From an uncultured Bacteroides sp. (GTDB taxonomy: Bacteria > Bacteroidota > Bacteroidia > Bacteroidales > Bacteroidaceae), in assembly GCA_900555635.1 (NCBI GenBank), contig USLU01000018.1, forward strand, positions 19,171 through 83,170: a stretch of 64,000 bases of DNA, read 5' to 3'. Made by a program: the position numbers and the translations under genes. The notes beneath the pieces are model-generated. The model worked only from the letters and a program-made list of their open reading frames with translations. It did no database searches and had not been told where the DNA came from. Below, piece after piece: positions 43,221-52,659 of this stretch (position 1 is its first letter; every line of letters begins with the position of its first letter).

Positions 43221-44489
43221 ATGAAATCACTCCTGAAACAGATAAAAAATGAATGGCGTAGCAACCTGTTTCTCTTTGTAGAACTATTGCTTGTCTTTGC
43301 TGTACTATGGTATATTGTGGATATGACTACCGTTACCGCACGTGTTTACAATGCGCCGATGGGCTTCGATACCGATCATTGCTACAATATTGCTATTGAC
43401 AAGCTCACGTCTAAGGCTGCCGCTTATAATCCTGCTATTACTGCTGATGAAGATATGGAGCACTTGCTTCAGCTGACCGAGCGTTTGCGCCATCATCCCG
43501 GTGTAGAGGCGGTAGCTATTTCTCAGAATTGCTTTCCATATAATGAAGGTAGCAACAGTATGAGTATCGGAGTCGATACTACTATGATGGAAGCCCGTCT
43601 TTATTGGGCAGGTCCCGGTTTCTTCCGCCTTTTCCGTTATACGGCTGCTGATGGTTCGGCACCTGACAAGATGGACGAGGCTTTGAATAACAACCAGCTC
43701 GTTATCTCTTCTAATCTTACCGATGGATATCCTGCATTAGGAATGAAGGATGCAACCTCTTTATTGGGGACCGATGTTGCTCTATGGAAGCAGAAAAGCG
43801 AAGAGCGCCGTCGTGGGGGGGCAGTAGGGCCACCTGTACGCGGGGCACACTTCCCACATACGCAAAAATGGGGTGGGGCATACATTGCTGCCGCTCTTAC
43901 AATTGACAATTTAAAAGAGTTTGGTGATCCCCGCTATATCAACGTCAGCGTGCGTGTCACTCCCGAAGAAGACCACGATTTCGGTACCCGTTTGATGGAT
44001 GCTGCTGATAGGTTTTATCAGGTGGGCAATCTCTACCTGCTTGATATTACTTCCTATAAAGATTTGCGTCATCAGTGCGAATTGGAAGATATGAACGATT
44101 TGAAAACACGTCTTTGTGTTCTTGGCTTCCTGCTGATGAATATCTTCCTGGGCGTAATCGGGACATTCTGGTTCCGTACACAGCATCGTCGTCGGGAAGT
44201 AGCTCTTCGCATTGCGATGGGTAGCTCACGGCGAGGCATTTTCTCCCGTCTGATGGGTGAGGGGCTTATTCTCTTAACATTGGCTACAATACCAGCAGTG
44301 ATTATTGCTTTAAATGTGGGATTTGCCGAATTGGTGGATGTTACTAAGTTACCTTTTGATACAGGACGTTTTTTACTTGGAGTTCTCCTTACTTGGTTAT
44401 TAATGGCATTGATGATTATTGGGGGAATCTGGTATCCGGCAAGCAAAGCAATGAAAGTGCAGCCTGCTGAGGCGTTACATGATGAATAA
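43221..44489 (+). CDS. ABC permease (FtsX/MacB-like), type B, pair 4
   Basis: 422 residues. Starts KSLLKQIKNEWRSNLFLFVE; FtsX domain NIFLGVIGTFWFRTQHRRRE, loop VALRIAMGSSRRGIF, end QPAEALHDE. In the periplasmic head a short GC-rich stretch (EERRRGGAVGPPVRGAHF, residues ~195-215) contains a run of seven G at 43816-43822, unlike the rest of the array. The frame is intact as given, but slippage or a sequencing indel there would destroy it. Confidence 0.88.
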   Translation: MKSLLKQIKNEWRSNLFLFVELLLVFAVLWYIVDMTTVTARVYNAPMGFDTDHCYNIAIDKLTSKAAAYNPAITADEDMEHLLQLTERLRHHPGVEAVAISQNCFPYNEGSNSMSIGVDTTMMEARLYWAGPGFFRLFRYTAADGSAPDKMDEALNNNQLVISSNLTDGYPALGMKDATSLLGTDVALWKQKSEERRRGGAVGPPVRGAHFPHTQKWGGAYIAAALTIDNLKEFGDPRYINVSVRVTPEEDHDFGTRLMDAADRFYQVGNLYLLDITSYKDLRHQCELEDMNDLKTRLCVLGFLLMNIFLGVIGTFWFRTQHRRREVALRIAMGSSRRGIFSRLMGEGLILLTLATIPAVIIALNVGFAELVDVTKLPFDTGRFLLGVLLTWLLMALMIIGGIWYPASKAMKVQPAEALHDE

Positions 44490-44510
44490 ATACTATATAG
44501 ATTTCATACT

Positions 44511-45743
44511 ATGAAGCAAATTATCGCTCTTATCCGTCAGAATCTTTTTTTCAGTGTTGTTTCCATTATTGGAACGGCGGTGAGTATCACCTTTGTGATG
44601 GTTATTTATATGGTGTATGATATACAGACAGCCAATATCGCTCCTGAGTCTCATCGCGACCGTATGGTATATTCCTCCTATGGATATTCTTATAGAAAGT
44701 CCGATCATGGTAATGCCAATACGGGTATGTCTTATCGGGCAGTGAATGCTGTTTTTAAGGATTTGCCGGGTGCGGAGGTGATAACCTATCTTGGACCTAC
44801 TTATACAAGGTATTGCGGTGCATCACCGGAACAGGGAATGCGCCGCACGGTACGTCAAGTAGATTTGAACTATTGGCGTGTGTATGATATTCCGGTTGTG
44901 GCAGGACGGTTGTTCAGTGCCGAAGAATTCGATGCTTGTAGGGATGTCGTCGTTATTGGTGAACAATTGGCTCGCGAAGCTTTCGGATCGGCCGAAGCTG
45001 CTATCGGCAAGAATTATTTTGTTAACTTTAAGCCTAAACGCGTTGTAGGTGTTACCAAAGATGTAAGTTCACTTTTCATGTTCGCCTATGGTGAATTGTG
45101 GATGCCATACTCTACGGAGAGTACTAGTCTGAATAGCGAGGGACTAAGGGGGGATTTCGAAGCGATGGTTCTTGCTAAGGAGGGAGTTGGTAAAGAAGAA
45201 GTTAAGGAACAAATAGAAGTTTCGCTTGCCCGTTTCAACGAAACCTTGACCGATTTTAAATTGGATCTTCCCGATCTCAGTACTTATACGGAGCGTCAAT
45301 TCTTCCGTAATGATATGATAACTCCTGCCGTGACTTGTATTATATTAGGACTGATATTATTGATTGTACCTGCTATCAACGTTAGCGGACTTATTTCTTC
45401 ACAAATGTCCCGGCGAATGTCAGAACTTGCTGTACGAAAAGCCTACGGAGCCAGCCGATATACACTGATGATGCAACTGCTTCGTGAAAATTTGGTATTA
45501 GCATTTGCCGGGGCGCTGCTTGGTTTTGCTTTCTCGTGCCTGTTTTTGTGGTTGGGCAAGGACTGGATGCTTGGCGATGGTGCTCCCGGAGCGAATTTCG
45601 ACGTAAGTATTTGGTTGTTCCTTCGTCCGACGGTATTTCTGGCTGTGCTGGTGGTTTGTTTGTTGTTTAATCTGCTGTCCGTTTTTATTCCGGCATGGCA
45701 TGCTACCAATCGTCCCGTTGCTCAAGTAATCGGCGGGGAATAA
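44511..45743 (+). CDS. ABC permease (FtsX/MacB-like), type A, pair 5
   Basis: 410 residues, the shortest A copy. Starts KQIIALIRQNLFFSVVSIIG; TM1 TAVSITFVMVIYMVYDI; FtsX domain PAINVSGLISSQMSRRMSELA, loop VRKAYGASRYTLM, then ENLVLAFAGALLGFAF. The end (HATNRPVAQVIGGE) resembles pair 3 A. The periplasmic head is the most divergent of the A copies (FGSAEAAIGKNYFVNFKPKRV). Confidence 0.89.
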   Translation: MKQIIALIRQNLFFSVVSIIGTAVSITFVMVIYMVYDIQTANIAPESHRDRMVYSSYGYSYRKSDHGNANTGMSYRAVNAVFKDLPGAEVITYLGPTYTRYCGASPEQGMRRTVRQVDLNYWRVYDIPVVAGRLFSAEEFDACRDVVVIGEQLAREAFGSAEAAIGKNYFVNFKPKRVVGVTKDVSSLFMFAYGELWMPYSTESTSLNSEGLRGDFEAMVLAKEGVGKEEVKEQIEVSLARFNETLTDFKLDLPDLSTYTERQFFRNDMITPAVTCIILGLILLIVPAINVSGLISSQMSRRMSELAVRKAYGASRYTLMMQLLRENLVLAFAGALLGFAFSCLFLWLGKDWMLGDGAPGANFDVSIWLFLRPTVFLAVLVVCLLFNLLSVFIPAWHATNRPVAQVIGGE

Positions 45744-45780
45744 ACAGATTGCTGACTGATAACTTTAAAAATAGATAATT

Positions 45781-47091
45781 ATGATACACTCCGTTTTGCA
45801 CCAGATATGGAATCAGCGCCGTAGCAATGGCTGGTTGTTTGCCGAATTGCTGATTGTTTTTACGTTGATGTGGTACTGCGTTGATGTTCTGTACAGCTTT
45901 GGTCATGCAGAGCGGCAGTCTAAAGGATATGATTTGGAAAATGTTTATAAGGTAAGAATTTCCTGTAATCCTACACAATTAGTGCTATGTAATTCGAAAG
46001 ATAGCTTGCAGCAATTTTGGTTCAAACCTTTGGAAGAAGTATTTCGCCGTATCAAGCAATATCCGGCTGTGGAAAGTGCCACGATGTGGCTAGGTACTGA
46101 TACATATACCCGTGGTTGTGTCCATCAGGGGTATACCACGGATAGTGTACATGTAATAGCGGCCAATATCCGCTATGTGTCTCCGGAGTATTTCAATGTT
46201 ATGCGTATCCCAATATTACAAGGGAGTAAAATACCCACTTCAGGAGAAGCCGGAGCAGTTGATGAAAATGGTTCTTCCCTTCTTTTCTCCTCAGCCGGAT
46301 GGAATCCCTCTGCCAGCCCTGTACCTGCTGTGATTACTCCAGACTTGGCGGATAGTTTATTTCAAACAAGTGACGGAGCATTAAAACGCGAGTTTATGGA
46401 TTATTATAGCGGCGGTTTGCGTTATTGGGTTTCTTCTGTATGTGCCTTACAGAAAACGGACGATTATGCCCGTTACGAACCTTTTATCCTGACGCCGTTT
46501 CCTGATTGGTTTTATGAAATACAAAATATTCCGTCTATTTCAATCCGTATTCGTCCCGAAGCAGATACAGATGATTTTGCCGCTAGTTTCTATCGGGATA
46601 TGACTCCCATGTTGCGAGTATCTCCATTTTATCTTTTCGATATCCGTAGTTATAAAGAACAGAAAATAGAGCGTGATGCTGCCGAGGGAATAACTCCTTA
46701 TATCCGCAGTGCGCGCCTTATTGTAATTTTCTTTGTTTTCAATGTTTTTATAGGGCTTATGGGTACTTTCTGGTTCCGTACTCGTCATCGTCGTAGCGAA
46801 ATAGCTTTACGTATGGCTATGGGAAGCAGTCGTAACAAAATACGTGGTCAGTTGCTGGGTGAGGGCCTTTTACTGCTGGTAATTGCTGCTATTCCCGCAA
46901 TAATAATTTGTATGAATATGATGTTAGCTGACTTAACCTTTACAGAAGCTACGGATGCCGGTTGGGGCAGATTTATAATCTGTACATTGGCTGTTTTCAG
47001 CCTGATGGCAATGATGGTCATTATAGGTATCTGGTATCCGGCTTCAAACGCAATGAAGGTTCAGCCTGCCGAGGCGTTACATGATGAATAA
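45781..47091 (+). CDS. ABC permease (FtsX/MacB-like), type B, pair 5
   Basis: 436 residues, the longest B copy. Starts HSVLHQIWNQRRSNGWLFAE; TM1 LLIVFTLMWYCVDVLY; FtsX domain NVFIGLMGTFWFRTRHRRSE, loop IALRMAMGSSRNKIR, end QPAEALHDE. Its periplasmic head has an extra segment (SGEAGAVDENGSSLLFSSAG near 155-175). Last gene of the array; the kinase gene with its own -7 box follows 103 nt later. Confidence 0.9.
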   Translation: MIHSVLHQIWNQRRSNGWLFAELLIVFTLMWYCVDVLYSFGHAERQSKGYDLENVYKVRISCNPTQLVLCNSKDSLQQFWFKPLEEVFRRIKQYPAVESATMWLGTDTYTRGCVHQGYTTDSVHVIAANIRYVSPEYFNVMRIPILQGSKIPTSGEAGAVDENGSSLLFSSAGWNPSASPVPAVITPDLADSLFQTSDGALKREFMDYYSGGLRYWVSSVCALQKTDDYARYEPFILTPFPDWFYEIQNIPSISIRIRPEADTDDFAASFYRDMTPMLRVSPFYLFDIRSYKEQKIERDAAEGITPYIRSARLIVIFFVFNVFIGLMGTFWFRTRHRRSEIALRMAMGSSRNKIRGQLLGEGLLLLVIAAIPAIIICMNMMLADLTFTEATDAGWGRFIICTLAVFSLMAMMVIIGIWYPASNAMKVQPAEALHDE

Positions 47092-47140
47092 GATGAATAA
47101 GTTTTTTTGAATATTCTACGCTCTTTCTCAATATAACTTG

Positions 47141-47148
47141 TATATTTG
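47141..47148 (+). promoter_or_regulatory. -7 box for the histidine kinase gene
   Basis: TATATTTG (TAnnTTTG), 46 nt before the chosen ATG at 47195. The leader also contains an 8-bp hairpin (GAACTTTG-TT-CAAAGTTC, 47163-47180). The kinase is thus likely expressed independently of the sigma-54-type unit. Confidence 0.65.
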
Positions 47149-47194
47149 CGAAATCAAATTAAGAACTTTGTTCAAAGTTCCAAAAAAGAATATT

Positions 47195-49828
47195 ATGAGG
47201 AAACGCCTTTTTATTCCATTGTTTTTGAGCTTGATATGGATAATGCCGGAAATGCTTTCTGCTGCAGAACGTACCTACAATGTACTTTTTATACAATCAT
47301 ATACCAAACATACGCCTTGGCACGATCGTCTTACTATGGGGTTAAAGGGGGGACTCGAGAAAGGGGGAGTAAATGCGAATGTCGTAATTGAATATTTAAA
47401 TGCCGATTATTGGTCTTTTTCTTCTGAATGTGTGATAATGCGACGTATTTGTGAACGGGCCCGTCAAAGAAATACGGATCTTATTGTTACGTCCGGCGAT
47501 GAGGCTTTCTATACTTTAACGCATTGCGGTGATTCCTTAGCTTATCAGTTGCCTGTGGTTGTTTCAGGCATCAAGTTTCCGGATGAAAATTTATTCAATA
47601 GCATGCCGAATGTCTGTGGCTATACGGCAAAGAATGATTTTGCTGCTTTGTTGCAAGAAGCCAAGCGTGTATATCCTAATCGCACAGAAATTGTATGTCT
47701 TTCGGATAGCAGCCAATTAAGCCGGAGAGGTGTGAGAGCCATGGAAGAATATTGGAGTCGATTTAATAAGCAATTTCCGGAGTATAAATGGAAAAAACTC
47801 AATGTACAAGCGCAAGCTCCCAGCTCGGTTATAGCTTCCATATGTTATGAATATAATGCATACAATCGCATTGTTATTGCTCCTAAGTGGACCCCTTTTC
47901 TTTCTTTTATCGGAAAAAACTCCAAAGCTCCTGTTTTTGCATGTCAGAATCTGGCTTTAACGAATGGTGTTTTTTGTGCATATGACGTAGAGCCTTATAA
48001 GGGAACATATGAAGCAGGTAAGCGTGCCGCACGAGTTCTGAAAGGCGAATCTCCCGCATCTTTCGGAGTAGTGAATATGTCAGGTGGTTTGTTGTACGAC
48101 TACAAACAGCTGCAGTTTTTTCATGTTGATATGGGACGTGTAGAGAATCAAGGTATTGTCTTGAATATACCGATGGTTGAAAAATATAGAGTATGGATTG
48201 TCTTGTTCTATTCGTTGATCGTGGGCGCACTGGTTCTGTTGGTAGTATGGCTTTTTCGTATCAACCGTCGCGAGTCGCGCAGACGCATTCATGCTCAGAC
48301 ACGTTTGTTGATACAACATAGATTGGTAGAACAACGGGATGAGTTCGACAATATATTCTGCTCTATCCGCGACGGACTGATTACGTATGATATGGATTTG
48401 CGTATTCATTTTGTCAACCGCCCCTTGATGATAATGTTGGGTTTGTCTCCCGAAGTACACTCTGCCCGTTATTATGAAGGACAAATGGCAGGATCTATTT
48501 TTCATATATTTATGCGTGGAAAAGATATTCTGCAAGATATATTGAAAGAAGTTCGTACAGAAAGGAAACCTGTTCCGATTCCCGAAAATGCATTTATGCA
48601 GGAGAATCATAAAGGAACTTATTTCCCTGTTTCGGGTGAAGTAGTACCTATCTTTGCTAACGATAAAATGACGGGAATGGCTATTGTCTGCCGTAATATT
48701 TCAGATGAGGAGATGCAGAAACGCTTCTTTAATATGGCGGTTGAAGAAAGCTCTATTTATCCTTGGCAGTATAATATGCATTTAAGTAGCTTCCATTTTC
48801 CGGGAGGGGTACTGAGACGTTTCAATCATACGGGTAAATCTGATTACTTAGATAGAAATGAAATGGAACAGCTTATACATCCGGATGATTTGTCGCATAC
48901 CCGTATACATTTTGACTCTATTATTTTAGGACGTGAATTGAATTCCCGTTTGAATTTCCGTTTGCAGAATGCAGATGGAGGTTATGAGTGGTGGGAGTTC
49001 CGTAGTACGGCTTATGATGGTTTGAAACCGGATGAACCCTATATGGTATTGGGTGTATGCCAAAGCATTCAACGTTATAAAGATACGGAGGAAGCATTGA
49101 TTGCCGCGCGTGACCAGGCTTTACAGGCTGATAAATTAAAGTCAGCATTCCTTGCCAATATGAGCCATGAAATACGTACTCCGCTGAATTCTATTGTCGG
49201 CTTTTCTGACTTATTGAAAGATGTAGATAGCTTCACACCTGAGGAGGTTAAGCAATTTGTAGAGACAATCAATACAAATTGTACCTTACTTTTGGCTTTG
49301 ATGAGTGATATACTTGATCTTTCCCGTATCGAGTCGGGTACGATGGACTTCAAGTTTGCATCGTATAATCTAACTTTTGTTATGCAACAGATATATGACT
49401 CCCAGCGCCTGAGCATGCCCGAAGGTGTAGAGTTGCGCACTGTATTCCCCGAAGGTGAAGGTAAGTTTATACCTACTGATACTGTCCGTCTGAAACAAGT
49501 GGTAAATAATCTGATAAATAATGCTAAGAAATTTACGGTACAAGGTAGTATTACCTTTGGTTATATAACGGATGAACCGGGTTATACCACAATTTTTGTT
49601 GAAGATACCGGTAGCGGTATTTCGCAAGAAGCTCAGAAGCATATTTTTGAACGCTTCTTTAAGGCAGATAACTTTACGCAAGGCGCAGGATTAGGGTTGA
49701 GCATTTGCCGTACAATTGTCGATAGGCTGCAAGGACATATTTCCGTTACTTCGGAATTAGGTAAGGGAACGAGATTTGAAGTGAGACTTCCCGATGTGAA
49801 TGGCGAATACAACCCAATAGAAGAATAG
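47195..49828 (+). CDS. Membrane sensor histidine kinase with periplasmic binding-protein-like sensor
   Basis: 877 residues from the ATG giving MRKRLFIPLFLSL (signal or membrane anchor); the frame is open 19 codons further upstream across the -7 box, which is not used. Residues ~25-325 look like an ABC substrate-binding-type sensor (NVLFIQSYTKHTPWHDR, then DLIVTSGDEAF). A TM helix follows near 335-358, then a PAS domain, a second PAS-like domain and the kinase: H658 in MSHEIRTPLNS, N box QVVNNLINNAKKF, G boxes VEDTGSGIS and GAGLGLSI. No receiver domain is fused. The partner regulator is not in the window; control of the permease array is possible but not shown. Confidence 0.9.
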   Translation: MRKRLFIPLFLSLIWIMPEMLSAAERTYNVLFIQSYTKHTPWHDRLTMGLKGGLEKGGVNANVVIEYLNADYWSFSSECVIMRRICERARQRNTDLIVTSGDEAFYTLTHCGDSLAYQLPVVVSGIKFPDENLFNSMPNVCGYTAKNDFAALLQEAKRVYPNRTEIVCLSDSSQLSRRGVRAMEEYWSRFNKQFPEYKWKKLNVQAQAPSSVIASICYEYNAYNRIVIAPKWTPFLSFIGKNSKAPVFACQNLALTNGVFCAYDVEPYKGTYEAGKRAARVLKGESPASFGVVNMSGGLLYDYKQLQFFHVDMGRVENQGIVLNIPMVEKYRVWIVLFYSLIVGALVLLVVWLFRINRRESRRRIHAQTRLLIQHRLVEQRDEFDNIFCSIRDGLITYDMDLRIHFVNRPLMIMLGLSPEVHSARYYEGQMAGSIFHIFMRGKDILQDILKEVRTERKPVPIPENAFMQENHKGTYFPVSGEVVPIFANDKMTGMAIVCRNISDEEMQKRFFNMAVEESSIYPWQYNMHLSSFHFPGGVLRRFNHTGKSDYLDRNEMEQLIHPDDLSHTRIHFDSIILGRELNSRLNFRLQNADGGYEWWEFRSTAYDGLKPDEPYMVLGVCQSIQRYKDTEEALIAARDQALQADKLKSAFLANMSHEIRTPLNSIVGFSDLLKDVDSFTPEEVKQFVETINTNCTLLLALMSDILDLSRIESGTMDFKFASYNLTFVMQQIYDSQRLSMPEGVELRTVFPEGEGKFIPTDTVRLKQVVNNLINNAKKFTVQGSITFGYITDEPGYTTIFVEDTGSGISQEAQKHIFERFFKADNFTQGAGLGLSICRTIVDRLQGHISVTSELGKGTRFEVRLPDVNGEYNPIEE

Positions 49829-49854
49829 ACTATAATAAGAGGATGTGTCATAAC

Positions 49855-49946
49855 TCACCACAGATTACACAGATTGTCGCAGATTATATATGCTGATAAT
49901 CAATGATTTAATTTCAATTTGTGTTAATCTGTGTAATCTGTGGTGA
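49855..49946. repeat. Dispersed palindromic element, copy 2
   Basis: Arms at 49855-49875 and 49926-49946 are perfect 21-bp reverse complements with the same TCACCACAGATTACACAG core as copy 1 (5925-6019) and a loop containing ATAATCA. It fills the gap between the convergent kinase and fucose-isomerase-like genes, where it could act as a bidirectional transcription block. Confidence 0.85.
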
Positions 49947-49974
49947 AAAGTACTTTTGACACCCTCTAATTTTA

Positions 49975-51207
49975 TTAGATACGTTTACATCCGTTGGATT
50001 GTAGAAATTCATCCAGTACTGTTTCGTAATTGCCATGTAGCAAAATATGGTGATTTCCTAAAGGACTTTTTAAGAAATACTCGGCCGGAGTATTCATTTT
50101 TATTCGTACTTGGGTACGGCACATATTGATGTAGTTCGTATTTTCGGTCAATGTACCGGTACTTAAATAATATTCATCCAAACATTCTCCGCCACATTTT
50201 ACGATGGTCACATCGCCTGTAGGCAGTATTCCTTGAATACCGATACCGCTTTCTGTTTCAAAATGGTTGCGGATAATGAACTTTTCGGTTTGTTTGATGC
50301 CCACCGTACAATGAGCAAGTACAATTTCGTTGGTACGTGCATTAATCATGGAAGGGTTTGCCATAAAAGTAGACTTTCCGGTCAATACTTTCGTTGTGAG
50401 CATGGTGAAGATAGATTGCAGGTCACCTTCACATCCGGCAATGATTCCTTCGTCATTTAGCAAGGCGAGAGCAAGACATCCGGTTGTACCTGTTTGCTCT
50501 ATCATTCGGAAACAACTCAGGGTGATGGCACTTAATTTTTCTTCTTCCACTACCTTTTTAATAGCACGGTAGAGGCGCATAGCCTTAATCATATCTTCGG
50601 GAGAAGCTTCACGGCAAGCAAGCGCTTTTCCGGCAAGTCCGGCGCAAGCTTCACCTACTTCATCATCTGTTATTTGCTCGTAATATTCATAGATACGTTC
50701 CAAAGGAATATCCGTGTATTCTACTCCCCAACGACGTTTGGCAAGCAAGTAATCCACATTGCTGGCGATGAGCCAGCTAGAGGGCGTACCGATCACACCG
50801 ATACGCACTCCAAATAGATTGCGTTGCGCTTTGAAATTACTGTGCAGAACAAAGATGCGTTTAATTATTTCGGACAATTCACCGTGTAAAATTTCACTTT
50901 TCATGCCTCGTCCACGAAGCCAGGATGAAATTTCGAGGGCAGCAGCAAGAGAATTCTGCATGCCGTCTGCCAGTAGAATAGCAGGGCGGGGGAGTGATTC
51001 GAAATGTTGAATAACTAACCGTTCTACCCCTCCGGTAGCGATAAAAATAATACTGAAGTCGTTGGGCGAAAGTTTGTTAATGTCTTTGTAATCAATGAAA
51101 TTAACAGTGAAGTATTTCTCCAATTCAGTCAATATCACTTCGTGTGAACTCCGGACAGTTGTTTTCTTGTGTAAGATAGAAGCAAAGGTTATGAGGTTGA
51201 TGACCAT
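49975..51207 (-). CDS. Fucose/arabinose isomerase-like protein
   Basis: 410 residues, soluble. I recognise the L-fucose/L-arabinose isomerase-like fold (FIATGGVERLV near the start, GCEGDLQSIFTMLTTKVL in the middle, and CGGECLDEYYLSTGTL later). Cys/Glu/Asp-containing G-C-E-G-D and the following HCT segment match the metal and substrate region of the C-terminal domains. True isomerases are longer (about 500-590), so this shortened form may have another role. Its neighbours give no sugar pathway. Function open. Confidence 0.7.
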   Translation of the reverse strand: MVINLITFASILHKKTTVRSSHEVILTELEKYFTVNFIDYKDINKLSPNDFSIIFIATGGVERLVIQHFESLPRPAILLADGMQNSLAAALEISSWLRGRGMKSEILHGELSEIIKRIFVLHSNFKAQRNLFGVRIGVIGTPSSWLIASNVDYLLAKRRWGVEYTDIPLERIYEYYEQITDDEVGEACAGLAGKALACREASPEDMIKAMRLYRAIKKVVEEEKLSAITLSCFRMIEQTGTTGCLALALLNDEGIIAGCEGDLQSIFTMLTTKVLTGKSTFMANPSMINARTNEIVLAHCTVGIKQTEKFIIRNHFETESGIGIQGILPTGDVTIVKCGGECLDEYYLSTGTLTENTNYINMCRTQVRIKMNTPAEYFLKSPLGNHHILLHGNYETVLDEFLQSNGCKRI

Positions 51208-51241
51208 ATTTATTTTACGGTTTTAGCGTTTTACGATTTAG

Positions 51242-51249
51242 CAAATGTA
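51242..51249 (-). promoter_or_regulatory. -7 box for the fucose-isomerase-like gene
   Basis: The minus strand reads TACATTTG, 35 nt before the start codon. A second match (TACCTTTG, 51271-51278) lies 29 nt further upstream, so either or both could be used. Confidence 0.55.
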
Positions 51250-51371
51250 GTTGCTTTTTGTTTGATATTTCAAAGGTACAAGATTCTTTTCATAAAACAT
51301 AGTGTTTTTAATATAGATAAGGTTTTTAAAGTTTTTATGTCTTAGCTATCTTTAGGTATCAAATAAATGTG

Positions 51372-51379
51372 TACTTTTG
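51372..51379 (+). promoter_or_regulatory. -7 box for the aminotransferase gene
   Basis: TACTTTTG (TAnnTTTG), 68 nt before the start codon. It probably drives the aminotransferase and the LolC/E-like gene together. Confidence 0.6.
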
Positions 51380-51447
51380 CAACTTAATAATAAAATGATA
51401 GTAATATCATTCGTAAATTGTAAATTGTTAAATCGTAAATAAATCTC

Positions 51448-52650
51448 ATGCCAACAATATCTATTCGCGGAGTGGAGATGCCTGCGTCTCCTATTAGAAA
51501 GCTGGCTCCTCTGGCAGATGCTGCCAAGCAAAGAGGTGTGCATGTATTCCATCTGAATATCGGTCAGCCCGACCTGCCGACACCGCAAGTCGCAATTGAT
51601 GCGATACGTAATATAGACCGTAAGGTTTTGGAATACAGTCCCAGCGCGGGCTATCGCAGTTATCGCGAAAAGCTGGTGGGGTATTACCAGAAATATAATA
51701 TCAACCTGACTGCTGATGATATCATTATCACTTCTGGAGGCTCGGAGGCTGTATTGTTTTCCTTCCTGGCATGTCTTAATCCGGGTGATGAGATTATCGT
51801 TCCGGAACCTGCTTACGCCAACTACATGGCATTTGCTATTTCTGCAGGGGCTAAGATACGTACCATTGCTACTACCATTGAAGAAGGATTCTCTTTGCCG
51901 AAGGTAGAAAAGTTCGAGGAGCTAATCAATGAACGCACACGCGCTATATTGATTTGTAATCCTAACAATCCGACCGGTTATCTTTATACCCGTCGTGAAA
52001 TGAACCAGATACGCGACCTTGTGAAGAAGTACGATCTTTTCCTCTTCTCCGATGAAGTATATCGCGAATTCATTTATACCGGTTCTCCTTATATCTCGGC
52101 CTGCCACTTGGAAGGAATTGAGAATAATGTTGTATTGATTGATTCCGTATCCAAGCGTTATTCGGAATGCGGTATTCGTGTCGGTGCTTTGATTACCAAG
52201 AACAAAGAGATACGTGATGCTGTTATGAAGTTCTGCCAGGCTCGTCTCAGTCCTCCGTTGATTGGTCAGATTGCTGCCGAAGCATCGTTGGATGCAGGTG
52301 AAGATTACTTGCGCGATACATACGATGAATATGTAGAACGCCGTAAATGCCTGATTGATGGATTGAACCGCATCCCCGGTGTATATTCGCCTATTCCGAT
52401 GGGTGCTTTCTATACAGTAGCAAAACTTCCGGTAGATGATTCTGACAAGTTCTGTGCATGGTGTTTATCTGATTTCGAATACGAAGGACAAACGGTCTTT
52501 ATGGCTCCGGCTTCAGGCTTCTATACTACTCCCGGTTCCGGACGTAATGAAGTCCGCATTGCTTACGTGTTGAAAAAGGATGACTTGAATCGTGCTCTGT
52601 TTGTGCTTCAAAAAGCATTGGAAGCTTATCCGGGGCGCACAGAAGATTAA
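51448..52650 (+). CDS. PLP-dependent class I/II aminotransferase (AspC-like)
   Basis: 400 residues. Family motifs: YSPSAGYRSYREKL, ICNPNNPTGYLY with the conserved Asn-Pro, DEVYREF with the cofactor Asp, and SVSKRYSECGIRVG with the Schiff-base Lys. NEVRIAYVL near the end holds the substrate-carboxylate Arg. It resembles aspartate aminotransferases of subgroup I-gamma, though the donor cannot be fixed from the sequence. The LolC/E-like gene follows after 9 nt. Confidence 0.92.
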   Translation: MPTISIRGVEMPASPIRKLAPLADAAKQRGVHVFHLNIGQPDLPTPQVAIDAIRNIDRKVLEYSPSAGYRSYREKLVGYYQKYNINLTADDIIITSGGSEAVLFSFLACLNPGDEIIVPEPAYANYMAFAISAGAKIRTIATTIEEGFSLPKVEKFEELINERTRAILICNPNNPTGYLYTRREMNQIRDLVKKYDLFLFSDEVYREFIYTGSPYISACHLEGIENNVVLIDSVSKRYSECGIRVGALITKNKEIRDAVMKFCQARLSPPLIGQIAAEASLDAGEDYLRDTYDEYVERRKCLIDGLNRIPGVYSPIPMGAFYTVAKLPVDDSDKFCAWCLSDFEYEGQTVFMAPASGFYTTPGSGRNEVRIAYVLKKDDLNRALFVLQKALEAYPGRTED

Positions 52651-52659
52651 TCACTAATT

